Shown one piece after another: positions 20,347 to 30,905 of a stretch of DNA of 64,000 nucleotides. The notes below the pieces were generated by a model. The model made no database searches. It was given only the letters and a program-made list of their open reading frames with translations, and was not told where the DNA came from. Origin of the DNA: Zasmidium citrigriseum (taxonomy: Eukaryota > Ascomycota > Dothideomycetes > Mycosphaerellales > Mycosphaerellaceae); assembly GCA_002786025.1 (NCBI GenBank), contig NHNW01000010.1, positions 682,001-746,000 of the forward strand, in the 5' to 3' direction. Numbering within the stretch: the stretch's first letter is position 1; each line of letters begins with the position of its first letter. The position numbers were made by a program, and so were the translations under genes.

Positions 20347-21446
20347 GATCGTTTAGAAATGATTGACACGCGCTCTCGCCGATGGGAGAATGCTGCGAAA
20401 GATGTTGTTGGCCACGGTGTTGCACCTGATCCCATGCGAATTGGAATCTTCTGCGCAGTATCCCCGTCAAATACAGGCAATCGGGTAGGAGCGGTTTGCT
20501 CCTGTCGTGCTGCGTGATGAGACACAGTTCTTTCTCTGGCACCAAAGGAAAGGAGTGAAGAGACGCGCAGAGCAGCGGCGAACGTGCTCCGGTGCGCAGG
20601 AAACGACGAGACGAACGAAATTGGGATGCCAACCTGGGCGGTGGATACTCAACATCGTGAAGTCCGGTAGCGATCATTGTATGACATCCACACTGCCCAG
20701 CGCAGTCCAACAAGCAACGAGCGCGGTGTAATCCAGTGAGAAAGCGTTTCCTGATGGCGCGCGTACAGGCATTCTGCATCGCGTGGACGCCTTCTGGCGA
20801 GCGAACACAGCCATGTGCGATGCAAATAGTCGGCGCCGGTCAGGTTGGCAGAGAGAAAGGATGCACCATTTCGTAGCACCTTGCAGTCATTGCCCAAACC
20901 GGTTGCAATAGCAAACAATGGCCGGGGACTGACCAGGGCGGAGTGGAGATGAACGACGCGCAGGAGCACTGCCTCGCACTGGTGTCGTACAGAAGGGAGA
21001 CAGCGGTAGCCGTGGGAGGTGGTGGAGGAGAAGGAGGATGGAGGATGACCGAAGATGTCGCGAGAGTCGGCGCGCGTCATTGTCAGCAGAGCCGCAGCCG
21101 CAGCGCTCCATGTCCCCGTTCTCCGTGGTGCCTGTACGAATGGTATGAGTTTCCTTTGGGCAGATTGTATCGATCAAAGTTCTTCTCACACAGCAAACAA
21201 TCAATCTTGATGTTGTGCGTTTCACAATCAGCAAAAATCAAGAAGCGAGCTTGGGACTGCCAACAACAATTCACTCTCAGCCGCATGTGCAAGGATCAAA
21301 GGGACTAAACAGCCCCACGAAGGCACGAATATATCTTGGGGCGAAGAGGATGCTGGGGCTTTCGAATGTATTCGCTAATATGTACAAAAATTCGACGCCT
21401 ACGCTATCCCATACACTGCAAGCCGCTCTACCACCTATCTGCCCAT
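20347..21446. other. Intergenic region: ABC transporter promoter and SDH1 3' flank
   Basis: No gene is supported. A purine-rich GGAGG/GGTGG stretch lies at about 21000-21060. Short open frames here lack domains and conserved-looking composition. Confidence 0.45.
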
Positions 21447-23435
21447 CTAATACTTTCTTGCGAAGGGAGGGATAGCCTTGCATTCTTGCTCGTCCAGAGT
21501 GTTCATCACGACTTTTCTGTAGCCGATGTCCGTCTTCTCATGGGGCTTCTTCTGCCATGTCAAAGTGTGCTTCATCCAGTTCTCGTCATCTCTGTCAGGG
21601 TAATCTTCACGAGCGTGTGCTCCTCGAGACTCCTTGCGGTTGGCAGCGGCCTCGGCAGTCTGGACGGCGCAAGTCAAAAGGTTGCGAAGCTCAAGAGTCT
21701 CCACCAGATCACTGTTCCAGATCATGCTGCGGTCCTTGGTTCCCACTTGGTGGAACATCTTGTCAACTTCGTTGATCCTGAGACATGCTGTCAGTATAGA
21801 TCACACATCAGACATTGCAATGGAAACTTACTTCTGCACACCTTCGTCAAGCGATTCCTGTGTTCTGAAGACAGACACATCTGACTGCATGACCTTCTGC
21901 ATGGCAGATCGAATCTCAGAGGTGCTCTTTGGTCCATCGGCTGTGCGGACGTGGTCAACCATGCCGATGGCATCGGCACCAGCATCGCCAGAGAGCTGTG
22001 TGTGGGGCTTGTTCGGTGAGAAGTTGTCGCGGATAGTGTGGCTGACGGCACGGCCGAAGACAATCAAGTCAAGGAGAGAGTTGGCACCCAGACGGTTGGC
22101 ACCGTGCACAGAGACACAAGCCGCCTCACCGCAAGCGAACAGACCTGGAACGACCTTGTCGTTGCCCTTCTCATCGACTGTGAGCACTTCACCAGTGTAC
22201 TTGGTGGGGATACCACCCATGTTGTAGTGGACAGTTGGCAAGACGGGAATTGGCTGCTTGGTAACGTCGACACCGGCGAAGATGGATGTGGTCTCTGAGA
22301 TACCTGGCAGACGCTCGTGGAGGATCTCTGGAGGCAAGTGCGAGAGCTGGAGGTAGATGTGGTCCTTATCTGGACCAACACCACGTCCATCACGGATCTC
22401 CATAGTCATACTTCGGCTGACGACGTCTCTGGAGGCCAAGTCCTTGGCGGTAGGAGCATAACGTTCCATGAATCGCTCGCCCTCGCTGTTGAGCAGGTAA
22501 CCACCCTCACCACGAGAGCCCTCAGTGATCAAACATCCAGCGCCGTAGATACCAGTTGGGTGGAACTGAACGAACTCCAGATCCTGGTTTGGAAGACCAG
22601 CACGAGCGACCATGGCCATACCGTCACCCGTGCAAGTGTGAGCAGATGTGCAAGAAAAGTAGGCACGACCGTATCCACCAGTGGCCAGAACGGTGTTGTG
22701 TGCGCGGAAACGGTGCAGGGTTCCATCCTCCTGGTTGTAGGCAATGACACCCTTGCACTCGCCATCCTCCATGATGAGGTCGATGGCGAAGAATTCGATG
22801 AAGTAGTTTGTGTTGTGTCTAAGGGACTGGCCGTAAAGAGTGTGAAGAAGAGCGTGACCAGTTCGGTCGGCGGCAGCACAACATCTGTACGCTTGTCCTC
22901 CCTTGCCAAACTCTCTTGACTGACCACCAAAGGCACGCTGGTAGATCTTGCCCTCGTCTGTTCGCGAGAATGGGCAGCCGTAGTTCTCGAGTTCGTAGAC
23001 AGATGCCGGCGCTTCCCTCGTCATGTAGTGGATGGCGTCCTGATCACCCAGCCAGTCTGATCCCTTCACGGTATCGTACATGTGCCATCTCCAGTCGTCC
23101 TCGTGCATGTTGCCCAGCGCAGCATTGATACCACCCTGTGCGGCGACGGTGTGTGATCGTGTTGGGAAAAGCTTCGATATACACGCCGTGTTGAATCCTG
23201 CCTCGGCCAGACCGAAGGCCGCTCGAAGACCAGAGCCTCCAGCGCCAACGACGAGAGCATCGTATTCGTGGTCAATGACGGGGTACTTTTGTCCAATTGC
23301 GCCGGATGCCTCCTTGGCTCGTAGCGGCTGCGAGCCAGTGATTATGCGGTTGTTTCGCGCGGAGCAGGTGAAGTTGCGGGCGGCGCGGCGGGAGAGATTA
23401 CGGGCAGCAGACTGCCTCAAGCCGGCGGAGAACAT
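21447..23435 (-). CDS. SDH1: Succinate dehydrogenase flavoprotein subunit, mitochondrial
   Basis: Exons are 23435-21832 and 21777-21447; the 54-bp intron 21831-21778 (GTAAGT..TCAG) is set by continuity from GVQK to INEVDKMF. The product is 644 residues, standard for the family. It is the FAD-bearing catalytic subunit of respiratory complex II on the matrix side of the inner membrane, oxidising succinate to fumarate. The first 28 residues ([20 protein letters not shown]...) are a typical presequence, so I start at 23435. The FAD dinucleotide-binding motif is [19 protein letters not shown], followed by [16 protein letters not shown] around the flavin-linked histidine, and the substrate-site motifs HPTGIYGAG and [12 protein letters not shown]. 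An in-frame extension to 23588 lacks presequence character. Confidence 0.97.
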
Positions 23436-24555
23436 GGTGATGGCCGTAGGGACTCCGATCCGATGCAGATGGGCAGGGAGGTGGTTGCGGTGGACGAGGG
23501 ATGAAGAGGAGGCAGAAAGTGCATCGATGAACTCACGATTGGAGCTTGTTTGACACGCCCACGGGATCGAACTCGGCAGATGGGCCAATGGGAGCCTGCG
23601 TGATTAGCTCGAGCCGATCTCGCTGCCTCGGCCTCATCTTGTGAAAGACTTGCTTGGACACGTCCATGTCAGCACTTCACTTCGCCACCGCGAACACGCT
23701 CTGCGTCTTATTATTTCCGTGTGGTCTTCGACTCATCGCCGGCTTGGAGCCTCACTATGGCCACAGCAATGGGCTGCCATTTTCGGGATGTCTTGCGGGT
23801 GGACGCGGTCGGCATCGCGCCTAGGGGTGTTTCTTCAACCAGCCGAGATCCCGAAAACCCATCGTAAACGCTTCGATGAGCCTCAATCTTGGATACACCA
23901 TCACGGCTACAACATGGCCCACACCTAGCGATGCTCAGGCTGGGTACCAAGGACGATCGACGCGGCCATGTAATCGCTTTCACTTCACCAGCATGTTTTC
24001 CCGGAAAGACGTCCCAGTGACCGATCGAGAGAACAAGCGAATGACAGTCCCCTTCTGACCCTGACTGGCACTCCAAGGAAGAGAGACATGAACACGATGC
24101 GATCGCATACTCAAGTCGGTGGGCTCGTGTGGCCCATTGAAGAGTTCCACGAAGCCTCAACGAACACGTCCTGCTTCGGAAAAGCACCGAGACCAGAGTA
24201 ACGTCGCAAAATTCGCCCATATCGTCGCTCCTAAGCCTGTATTCACAGCGAATTGTGCCTGCCCATCGCGTTCTTACAGCGACTTCAGGGAGGCGTACTC
24301 CAACGTGAAACAAGCCGGAAAGCTGTTTGCGCGACTGCACATGTAGGTATCCGCTTCAAAAGAGGCAACACTGACCAAAGCGTTGCGAACGCGTCCAGCG
24401 AATTTACAAACAGAAGTAACCATGAGTCTATTTCTTTCCTTGCCGTTGTCCGCCCACCTCCCTCTCTACCCGAGAACAAGAAACAGTCGGTATTCCGGTG
24501 CATATCTTCGCTCTGACTTCTGCGATATTCGCTCTGGCCGACGTCACGCAATATC
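23436..24555. other. Intergenic region: promoters of SDH1 and of the GPI-anchored protein gene
   Basis: The flanking genes diverge, so both promoters lie here. I find no gene, tRNA or repeat. The 209-codon minus-strand frame at 23711-24340 has no recognisable domain. Confidence 0.45.
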
Positions 24556-25790
24556 ATGTCGATCTGGCGCTTTCTGACCACCATCCTCCTGACTGGCAGT
24601 TTTCTGGCAGCTGAAGCCGCATTGCCGTCATGTCTCGTGGGTATTCACCTCATTCATATGATCTGCTGCTGCTAGTATACTGACACGAGCAGAGCCTCTG
24701 CACCAAAACCGCCACCACGCCATGTACATCTGATTCGCTTCCAGCACTCATTAAATGTCTGAACGACAACTGCTCCCACAATGGCACACTCTCGAACTAC
24801 GCCGTGACGATCTCGCCGAAGAAAGAGTACTCTTGTCAGCAATCCTACATTCCAGGCGACTACACATTCTCGCCGCTGCTCAGGATGACTGGCCAGGGGC
24901 AATGCAGGACCAGTCCGTATGACTTTCAGTCTTTCGTCATGAGTGCGGGAAACAATCCTTGGGCCAATGGCGTCTGTCGCATCAACGTCTACCCGGAGGC
25001 CGAGTGCATGGGTCAAGCGAAGAGCGTCTCCCTGGCTCTGCACAGTGAACGGTGTACTTTTACAGGCGGGAGGAGTGCCAGACTTGACTGCAGTCAAAGC
25101 TCAGATGCCTCGGTCGCTCTTCATTACATCCAGGATACGTGTGGCATCGAAAATGCCACAATGCCACTCTCGCAGTCAAGCCCGAATGACGCCGCTACAG
25201 TCCCCCAATCCAGCTACCAGTCCCTCGATTCCCCTCCGCAATCGATGTCACCCCTTCCATTGGGTCCAATCTCGATTTCGAGCACGGTCTTCAGAGATGG
25301 GCCAATGCCCACACTCAACACAGCCTCGTGGGGCAATAGTACAATGGAGATCAGCCCGCCAGAGGGACTGGCTCCGTCTTCCAGCATGATCTCAACATTG
25401 GCTCTCGAGTCGCCACCGCCACCTTCCGGACCGTTGTCGTCTCCAGCGCGTTCTTCGCCAGCAGATAAGAAAGAGATTTGCGCACCAGACTCAACATCAC
25501 CTGCCTCGACTTTCACACGCGCAGAAACTCTAGTATCGATTATCACGGTTACGCTCGCTGAACCAATTCCAGCACTTACACCGGCTTCAAATACGAATCA
25601 TGCATCAGCACTTCCAATGGCCAACTCGAGTTCGGGCTTGCACCCATCGGCACACTGCAACTGTACTTCGAACCAGAACTCGACATTGACAGGCGCTCCT
25701 TTCCAGTACCTTGGCGCCGCCGTGAAAGAGAGCAAAGATGCCACCATCGCTGCTATGTTCGCACTGGCTGCGGCATTCATTTTGCTATGA
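24556..25790 (+). CDS. Secreted GPI-anchored, Ser/Thr/Pro-rich surface protein
   Basis: Exons are 24556-24636 and 24693-25790 with intron 24637-24692 (GTGGGT..GCAG, 56 bp); the product is 392 residues. The short first exon encodes a signal peptide (MSIWRFLTTILLTGSFLAAEA). A Cys-containing domain of about 160 residues follows, with roughly ten cysteines in pairs suggesting disulfides. A long Ser/Thr/Pro-rich stalk (about residues 170-350) suits heavy O-glycosylation. The last about 17 residues (ATIAAMFALAAAFILL) are hydrophobic and end the protein, with small residues just before them, which is the GPI-attachment pattern. The protein probably sits on the plasma membrane or wall. I recognise no named family. 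Confidence 0.82.
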
Positions 25791-26258
25791 GCTGGCTATC
25801 TTGGATGTGGAACGGCAGGAATTGGATGGAACGAGAGTCACGACTTGGATGAGATCGTTTTGCATAAGAGCATGGCCGCTTCGTTGACGAAGGAACGAAT
25901 TGTATGTGTTAACGAACAGTAAGCGGTCTTGTTGATCAAGCACAATAATCAAGCTTCACTAGCCTGTATCCCACCACTTCTGAGCTGTGTATGGCATCAC
26001 GCATCCTTCTTGCTCGCATTTCTCTCGAGCTTGCGTTCGCTTGAAGTCGGATCAACAATTGACTCCAATCCGAAACATTTCGGGCCCGGTTCCCAGACTG
26101 TCAGATACCATTCCCTGTTCAGCTCGTCATGATGCAGGAATAGATGAATAGCCAAGTCTTCGCGGCAGGCATTCAGCTTTCTCAGCCTCAATCGACCTTC
26201 CTTCGGCAAACAACACCCTCATCAATCCATCGTCTCTTCTGAGCGCGAACGATAGAGA
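25791..26258. other. Intergenic region without supported features
   Basis: This holds the 3' flank of the surface-protein gene and the promoter of the NTF2-like gene. I see no coding exon or repeat. Confidence 0.45.
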
Positions 26259-26732
26259 ATGGCAACCTCAAACATGTACACAACCCTCACAACAACAGCA
26301 ACAAACTTCATCCACGCCTGCCGCCCCGCCACCCCAGGCACCAACAAACCCCAACGCCAACTAATCCTCTCCCACTGCACACCCACCTTCACCATGACCA
26401 TGGGCCACAAACACTTCGTCTCCACGGCCCCGCCTCTCCAAGGCGCCAAAACCGGCGACCAATGGCAAGACCACATGGCCGGCATGTGCTCCAAACTCGA
26501 GACCTGGACGATCGACATCACGGATATGATAGTGGATGTTGAGAAACGGAAAGTTGTTGTGAGAGGGGATTTTGGGATGGTGGTTAAGGGGTGTGGGGGC
26601 GAGGCTGTGGTTAATGAGATTTTGATGGTTATGGGGATGAGTGAGGATGGGGGGTTGTTGGAGGGGTGTACGGAGTTTGTGGATCCGGTTGCGGGGATGG
26701 AGATTGGGAGGAGGATGGGGGAGGTAAAGTAG
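26259..26732 (+). CDS. Small NTF2/SnoaL-like protein, 157 residues
   Basis: A single exon. The N-terminus (TLTTTATNFIHAC) resembles the first helix of a cone-shaped NTF2-like fold. The segment TWTIDITDMIVDVEKRKVVVRGDFGM looks like the paired long strands of that fold, and NEILMVMGMSEDGGLLEG like the closing helix-strand unit. Members bind or convert small hydrophobic molecules, but the active-site residues are too variable for a function here. The stop codon ends 4 bp before the stop of the opposite GFA gene, so the two transcripts must overlap tail to tail. Coding-strand composition changes from C/A-rich in the first half to G-rich after about 26520. Fold assignment is tentative. Confidence 0.62.
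   Translation: MATSNMYTTLTTTATNFIHACRPATPGTNKPQRQLILSHCTPTFTMTMGHKHFVSTAPPLQGAKTGDQWQDHMAGMCSKLETWTIDITDMIVDVEKRKVVVRGDFGMVVKGCGGEAVVNEILMVMGMSEDGGLLEGCTEFVDPVAGMEIGRRMGEVK
26565..26599 (+). other. Potential G-quadruplex-forming sequence
   Basis: Four G-tracts of 4, 3, 4 and 5 bases lie within 35 bp, with spacers of 5, 11 and 3 bases. They are on the coding strand of the NTF2-like gene. The 11-base spacer exceeds the strict canonical limit, so folding is only possible, not shown. Confidence 0.35.
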
Positions 26733-26736
26733 TTGT

Positions 26737-27277
26737 TTAGATTTCGCCGCTAGAAGACATGAATTTGTACCTCTTTACGCCTTTGTTGTGCGCTTGCCAG
26801 TCATGTCTGTGGGCGGCGAAGAGTTCGAATTCGGGGGCGGGGATTCGGGGGAAGATGCCTAGAGCGAGGACGTAGAAGGTTTCTGGGTCGTCTGTTGGGA
26901 GGGAGTGGATGGGGCTGGACGTGTCAGTTTTGGTTCTTCGTTCTCATGGTAGAGACATCGTACCTGCTGCAATTCGAGCAAAACGACCTCGCAGTCATCT
27001 TGCCACTCCCAGTATCGCTATCTTCGTACGTCTTCAGAAAGCCTTTCAGATCCGAGACTTCCACATGCTCCTTTTCGATGACCATGTTGTTCGATCCAGA
27101 ACATCCGGTGAACTTTCGGCAATTCGCACAGAAGCACTGGTGGCCGTTTCGTTCTGTGAAGAGATTCGGTTTACCCATGATCTTGACTTTGATGCTGCCG
27201 CAGAGACACTCGCCCGTCAAGTCGCCCGCGAAGGTAGAGATGTCGAAATCCTTGGGATCGCCTGAGTAGGTCGACAT
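26737..27277 (-). CDS. GFA-family enzyme (glutathione-dependent formaldehyde-activating/CENP-V fold)
   Basis: Exons are 27277-26964 and 26914-26737; intron 26963-26915 is 49 bp (GTACGA..CCAG). The product is 163 residues, the usual size. The zinc-binding cysteines of the beta-tent fold are visible: Cys24/Cys26 (ECLCGS), Cys48/Cys50/Cys53 (QCFCANC) and Cys100/Cys103 (FCSNCSSPI), the last completed only after splicing. Founding members bind S-hydroxymethylglutathione, but most fungal members have unknown substrates, so formaldehyde chemistry is possible, not proven. I start at the ATG at 27277; extending to 27319 would need a GTG start. Its end lies 4 bp from the convergent NTF2-like gene. Confidence 0.88.
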
Positions 27278-27659
27278 GTTCTCGGCGGTTGGTGAAGTGC
27301 TTCCAAGTGTTGGCTTCACTTCCTGCTACTGCTGGCCTCACTTCTTCCTGTTGCTCGCCTCACTTGTTCCGGGTGCTGGCCTCAGTTCCTCATGCTGCTG
27401 GCTCCACTTGGCTGTGAGCTGAAAGAAGGCAGCCATGAGGTCAGCTCATGACTTGTTCTTATCGCATTCGCGATTGCCAATAATACTTACCCGAGCTGAA
27501 GATCAGTCAGTGGCGCATACAGCTCATCGGTCATCGAAAGTTGCTCGATATAGACACTGCTATCGGTCCTGATTCCCCATCTGCAGTACTAGTACCCAGC
27601 TCGTCCACGCCTTGCTCGAACGCTTATTAATCAACACAAGATCTCGCTCTGCCGTACAC
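27278..27659. other. Intergenic region: GFA gene promoter, with tandem repeat
   Basis: This holds the promoter of the GFA-family gene and the 3' flank of the MetE-like gene. Its main content is the 22-bp tandem repeat listed separately; beyond it I see no coding exon. Confidence 0.45.
27316..27403. repeat. Four-unit imperfect tandem repeat, 22-bp period
   Basis: Units begin at 27316, 27338, 27360 and 27382. Each starts TCACTT or TCAGTT and ends TGCTGGCC or a close variant (TGCTCGCC, TGCTGGCT). The preceding bases at 27312-27315 match the end of a unit. Period 22 is not a multiple of three, which argues against coding. The array lies 39-126 bp upstream of the GFA gene start. Confidence 0.8.
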
Positions 27660-28823
27660 TCAAGGCAAAGGCTCGGCAAGCTCGCACGTCAAGGCCATGA
27701 TGCTCTCGATCTGATCTTCTGGGGTGCGACCCCATCCACACTCGGAGCTGATCTCGAAGTCCATCACAATTTTGCTTGCCGCGTCGATTCGCTTTTTGGT
27801 CCCCTCTGGATCGTTGTATTGAACGACTCCCAGGACTAGGTCGGTGTTGTTTGCCTTCAATTTGGGCACGAGATCGGCAAGCGGCGCGAGGAACTCGTCT
27901 AGTCGCTCCATAGCACTGACTGGGATGGGAAGGTGAAAGAAGTTGATCCTGTGAGAGGACTTGTCGAACAAACGCAGGCCTCGGTCAACGACGGTCCTCA
28001 GAGATGTTGGCTCGAACCAGTGCTTGTGCTCCATGTCCCCATAGCAGTTGTGAATGCCGAGCTCGACGTCTTGGTCGACATGTTCGATCATCCGCAGAAG
28101 ATATTCGGTGATGTAGTCTTTCACATCGAACTTGTCTTTGAACCAGGGGGTAAGATATACTCCTTCCCAGAAAGCGGTGTCGACGGCAAGATCTAGTGCA
28201 GAACGTCAGTGTCATGGTCTTTGAGCTTCATTTTGAAACAATTACCTAGCTGAATGGCCAGGTCTTCGTGAGGAATCTTGTCTTGCATGTTCCGCAATGC
28301 TCGAAAAAGAGCCTCCTCGTAGATGGGATAGACCTTTGGATGGAAAGCAGCCTCGACGAAGACCGACACGACACTCGCAACGCTGGACGTCTGGTCAGCA
28401 AGCTGGCTCGAATCTTGACTTCTTTCACACGCACGTGGGCAGTCCGACTTGAAACTTGACGCCGGTAGGAATGACACCTTCGTCGCGAAGCTTTTGGAAG
28501 ACACCGTAGCTCTCGATTGCCGCGTCGTCGTAGCCAGTGTTGATGCCAGCCTTCTTCAGCTGCTCGATGCCCTCGTCCACCTCTGCTTCGGTGAACTCTT
28601 TCTTGGCGCTTTCTGAGTTGTCTTCGAACGAGACCATCATCTGTGGTGCAACTTTGACTAGACAAAATTGTTGCCATAGGGTAAAGTAGTTCCTAATGCC
28701 GGTCTCGCCATCTGGAATACGTTTGAATCGTCCAGGCAAGCCTTTGCAGGCGGTACGCATGGCAGCCTCAGCATCTGGTCCGGGAATGCTGCCAACGAGA
28801 TGGGTGCCTTTGATGTTCGCCAT
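27660..28823 (-). CDS. MetE-like (cobalamin-independent methionine synthase/UROD superfamily) protein, 352 residues
   Basis: Exons are 28823-28435, 28382-28246 and 28192-27660; introns are 52 and 53 bp (28434-28383, 28245-28193) and keep frame. The protein resembles only the C-terminal catalytic barrel of methionine synthase MetE; full MetE is about twice as long. The N-terminus carries HLVGSIPGP and RIPDGETG, the usual opening of this stand-alone group. Potential zinc ligands match the MetE pattern: His223 and Cys225 (IHNCYGD) and a late cysteine, Cys327 (SECGWGRTPE). It may transfer a methyl group from a small donor to a thiol, but the physiological substrate of fungal stand-alone members is not known. 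It is divergent from the methyltransferase gene. Confidence 0.85.
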
Positions 28824-29513
28824 AGTGCTTGATCGATCTCGTGGCGACACAGATCTCGCTTGTGGGGTGGTACAGCGTGTGCAGGGCAATCTACATGGTG
28901 CGTCTTCGGATGTCGGTTTTGATGGAGAGCTTCAATATGGGTCAGTCACAAGGCGGGTCGGCACCGAGGGACGCGTTCGCGATGCGATTGTGGCACGACG
29001 CATCGAATCGTGCCTTCCTAGATAGCAATCGGCCTTCGTCTAAAGGGAGCTTAATGCCGGTCTTATGCGCAGGGCACATTAGCAGCCGTGGAATTGTGCC
29101 AGCAGTCCTTGTCCGTTCCAGCACCCCGCCAATGGAGCTCGAGCATTCAATTGTGCCGGGAAGGCTATCTGGTAGCACACGCCTTGTTGCAGTCTCATGG
29201 TAGAGGCGTGGCGAGTCGAGTGTAGGGAGAGAAAGAGTTCGCCCCGCCTCGCAACCGTTGCAACTTGGGGCGCCCGGCTGTTCTGGGCTCTCCTCATCAG
29301 CCGCCAGTTTTGCCGGCGGTCGACATTCGATTCGTGAAAGTGCTGGTCGGCCATCCCAGCTTCTCTTTCGTCTTCCTTCGACCAGTAGCGATGCGTTCCA
29401 GGTCACTGCGCTTCTGCTTATTATAACCTCACCTCCTCGTCGTGCTCGACGGATCCCGCGACGACTCTTCAAAGGAAATTCGGCAAAATCGGGAATTAGA
29501 CACCGCAGTGAAC
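28824..29513. promoter_or_regulatory. Shared region between divergent MetE-like and methyltransferase genes
   Basis: This 690-bp gap separates ATGs on opposite strands and so contains both promoters. A long minus-strand open frame crosses it but shows no domain and runs antisense into the methyltransferase exons. I see no TATA box close to either start. Confidence 0.45.
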
Positions 29514-30714
29514 ATGGAGGCCGACGAGCACGAGCATGATTCGACCTTCGGTGGTGATAGGTAGGCGCAAAGATCTTGAAAGGCATCGACTCGGAGTATG
29601 AAGCTGAATAGGCTGCCGCAGGTCTTCGCTCGCTTCCTCCTCCACGAGCCTGATCTCTGAAGTCACAAGATACCAATTCGAGCACGGAAGACGGTACCAC
29701 GGCTATAATGCGGGCAAATACCAGTTCCCGAACGATGAAGAGGAGCTCAATCGAATGGACATCGAGCATCACAATCAAAAGCTGCAACTAGATGGAAAAC
29801 TACACCTGTGTCCGCTGGACAACCCGAAAGAGATATTGGACCTTGGCACGGGAACGGGAATATGGTGCATTGATATGGCGGACGAATACCCGGAATGTGA
29901 GGTGCTGGGAATAGACCTCAGTCCTGTGCAACCAAGCTGGGTCAGTGGATTGGACATTATATGAGTCACACGGACATGTCGACTGACATTTGTGACAGGT
30001 CCCACCGAACTGTAAATTTGACATAGATGACTTTGACCAGGAATGGTAGGTCTACTACTGTCCACGTTGAGCACCTGGAGGACTAAATTGCTAAGGTCTC
30101 TCGGCAGGACGTACGGCGACAACAGATTTGATATGATACACGGACGATTCCTTATGGGTTCGGTCTCCTCGCACGCGGAATTCTACAAGAAGGTCCACAA
30201 CGCCCTCAAGCCCGGAGGCTACTTTGAGATTGTCGAGATGGAATGTGGAACTTTCAGCGATGATGGCACCGTGCCCCCAGATTCTCCCTCAAATCAATGG
30301 TGGAGTTGGCTCGAGGAGGCCTTCGAGAAAATCGGAAAGCCTATCCCCAAGATCGATCAATTCCCGAAATACTTTGAGGATGCTGGGTTCATCAACATCA
30401 AGTCCCAGATGGTGAAACGACCGGTCAATGACTGGCCTAAAGACCCCAAGATGAAGGAGATTGGACGATATTCTTGCCTCAACTACCTTGAAGGGCTAGA
30501 AGGGTTCACCATGGCTCCGTTTACGCGCGTTCTGGGGTGGTCGCCAGAAGAGGCACAAGTACTAATAGCGAAGGTGCGGAAAGAGACTGTCACGAGGAAG
30601 TACCACGGCTGGCAGAAAGGGTGAGTGTTTGAACAATTTCGAAGATAAGTTGCTTGCTGACATTGAGCCAGTGTTGTGTGCTACGGCCAAAAGCCTCTCA
30701 CGCCTCAGACATGA
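29514..30714 (+). CDS. SAM-dependent methyltransferase of the LaeA-like group, 322 residues
   Basis: Five exons: 29514-29560, 29622-29940, 29999-30045, 30108-30620 and 30672-30714. Introns are 61, 58, 62 and 51 bp; the frame closes exactly across all four. The N-terminal EVTRYQFEHGRRYHGY and NDEEELNRMD are the opening shared by LaeA-like proteins. SAM-binding motif I is ILDLGTGTGIWCIDMA, with the acidic residue of motif II in VLGIDLSP, and motif III-like region ALKPGGYFEIVE. LaeA is a nuclear regulator of secondary metabolism, but most family members are uncharacterised or act on small molecules, so this should not be named LaeA. Exon 2 uses the weak donor GTCAGT. No backbone biosynthetic gene is adjacent. 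Confidence 0.9.
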
Positions 30715-30905
30715 TTTATCTACTCTCGGTGTTCTGGTCAAAGTGCAAGATGTGCCAAGCGATCCCCAGCTCTGTCGCTAATGATTGAGAGTGGAACGGG
30801 CCTTTGGAGAGCTTGCACTTGGGCACTTCTCCGGAGAGAGGCGATATTACAGTCTTGAGCGGGAGACAAGAGGGTACGAACACACAAGCCGGCAACTAGC
30901 CGCCT

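Noticed and set aside
28942..29787. 281-codon minus-strand open frame
   Set aside because: It runs antisense through methyltransferase exons 1-2, has Arg/Ser/Pro composition typical of a shadow frame and no domain.
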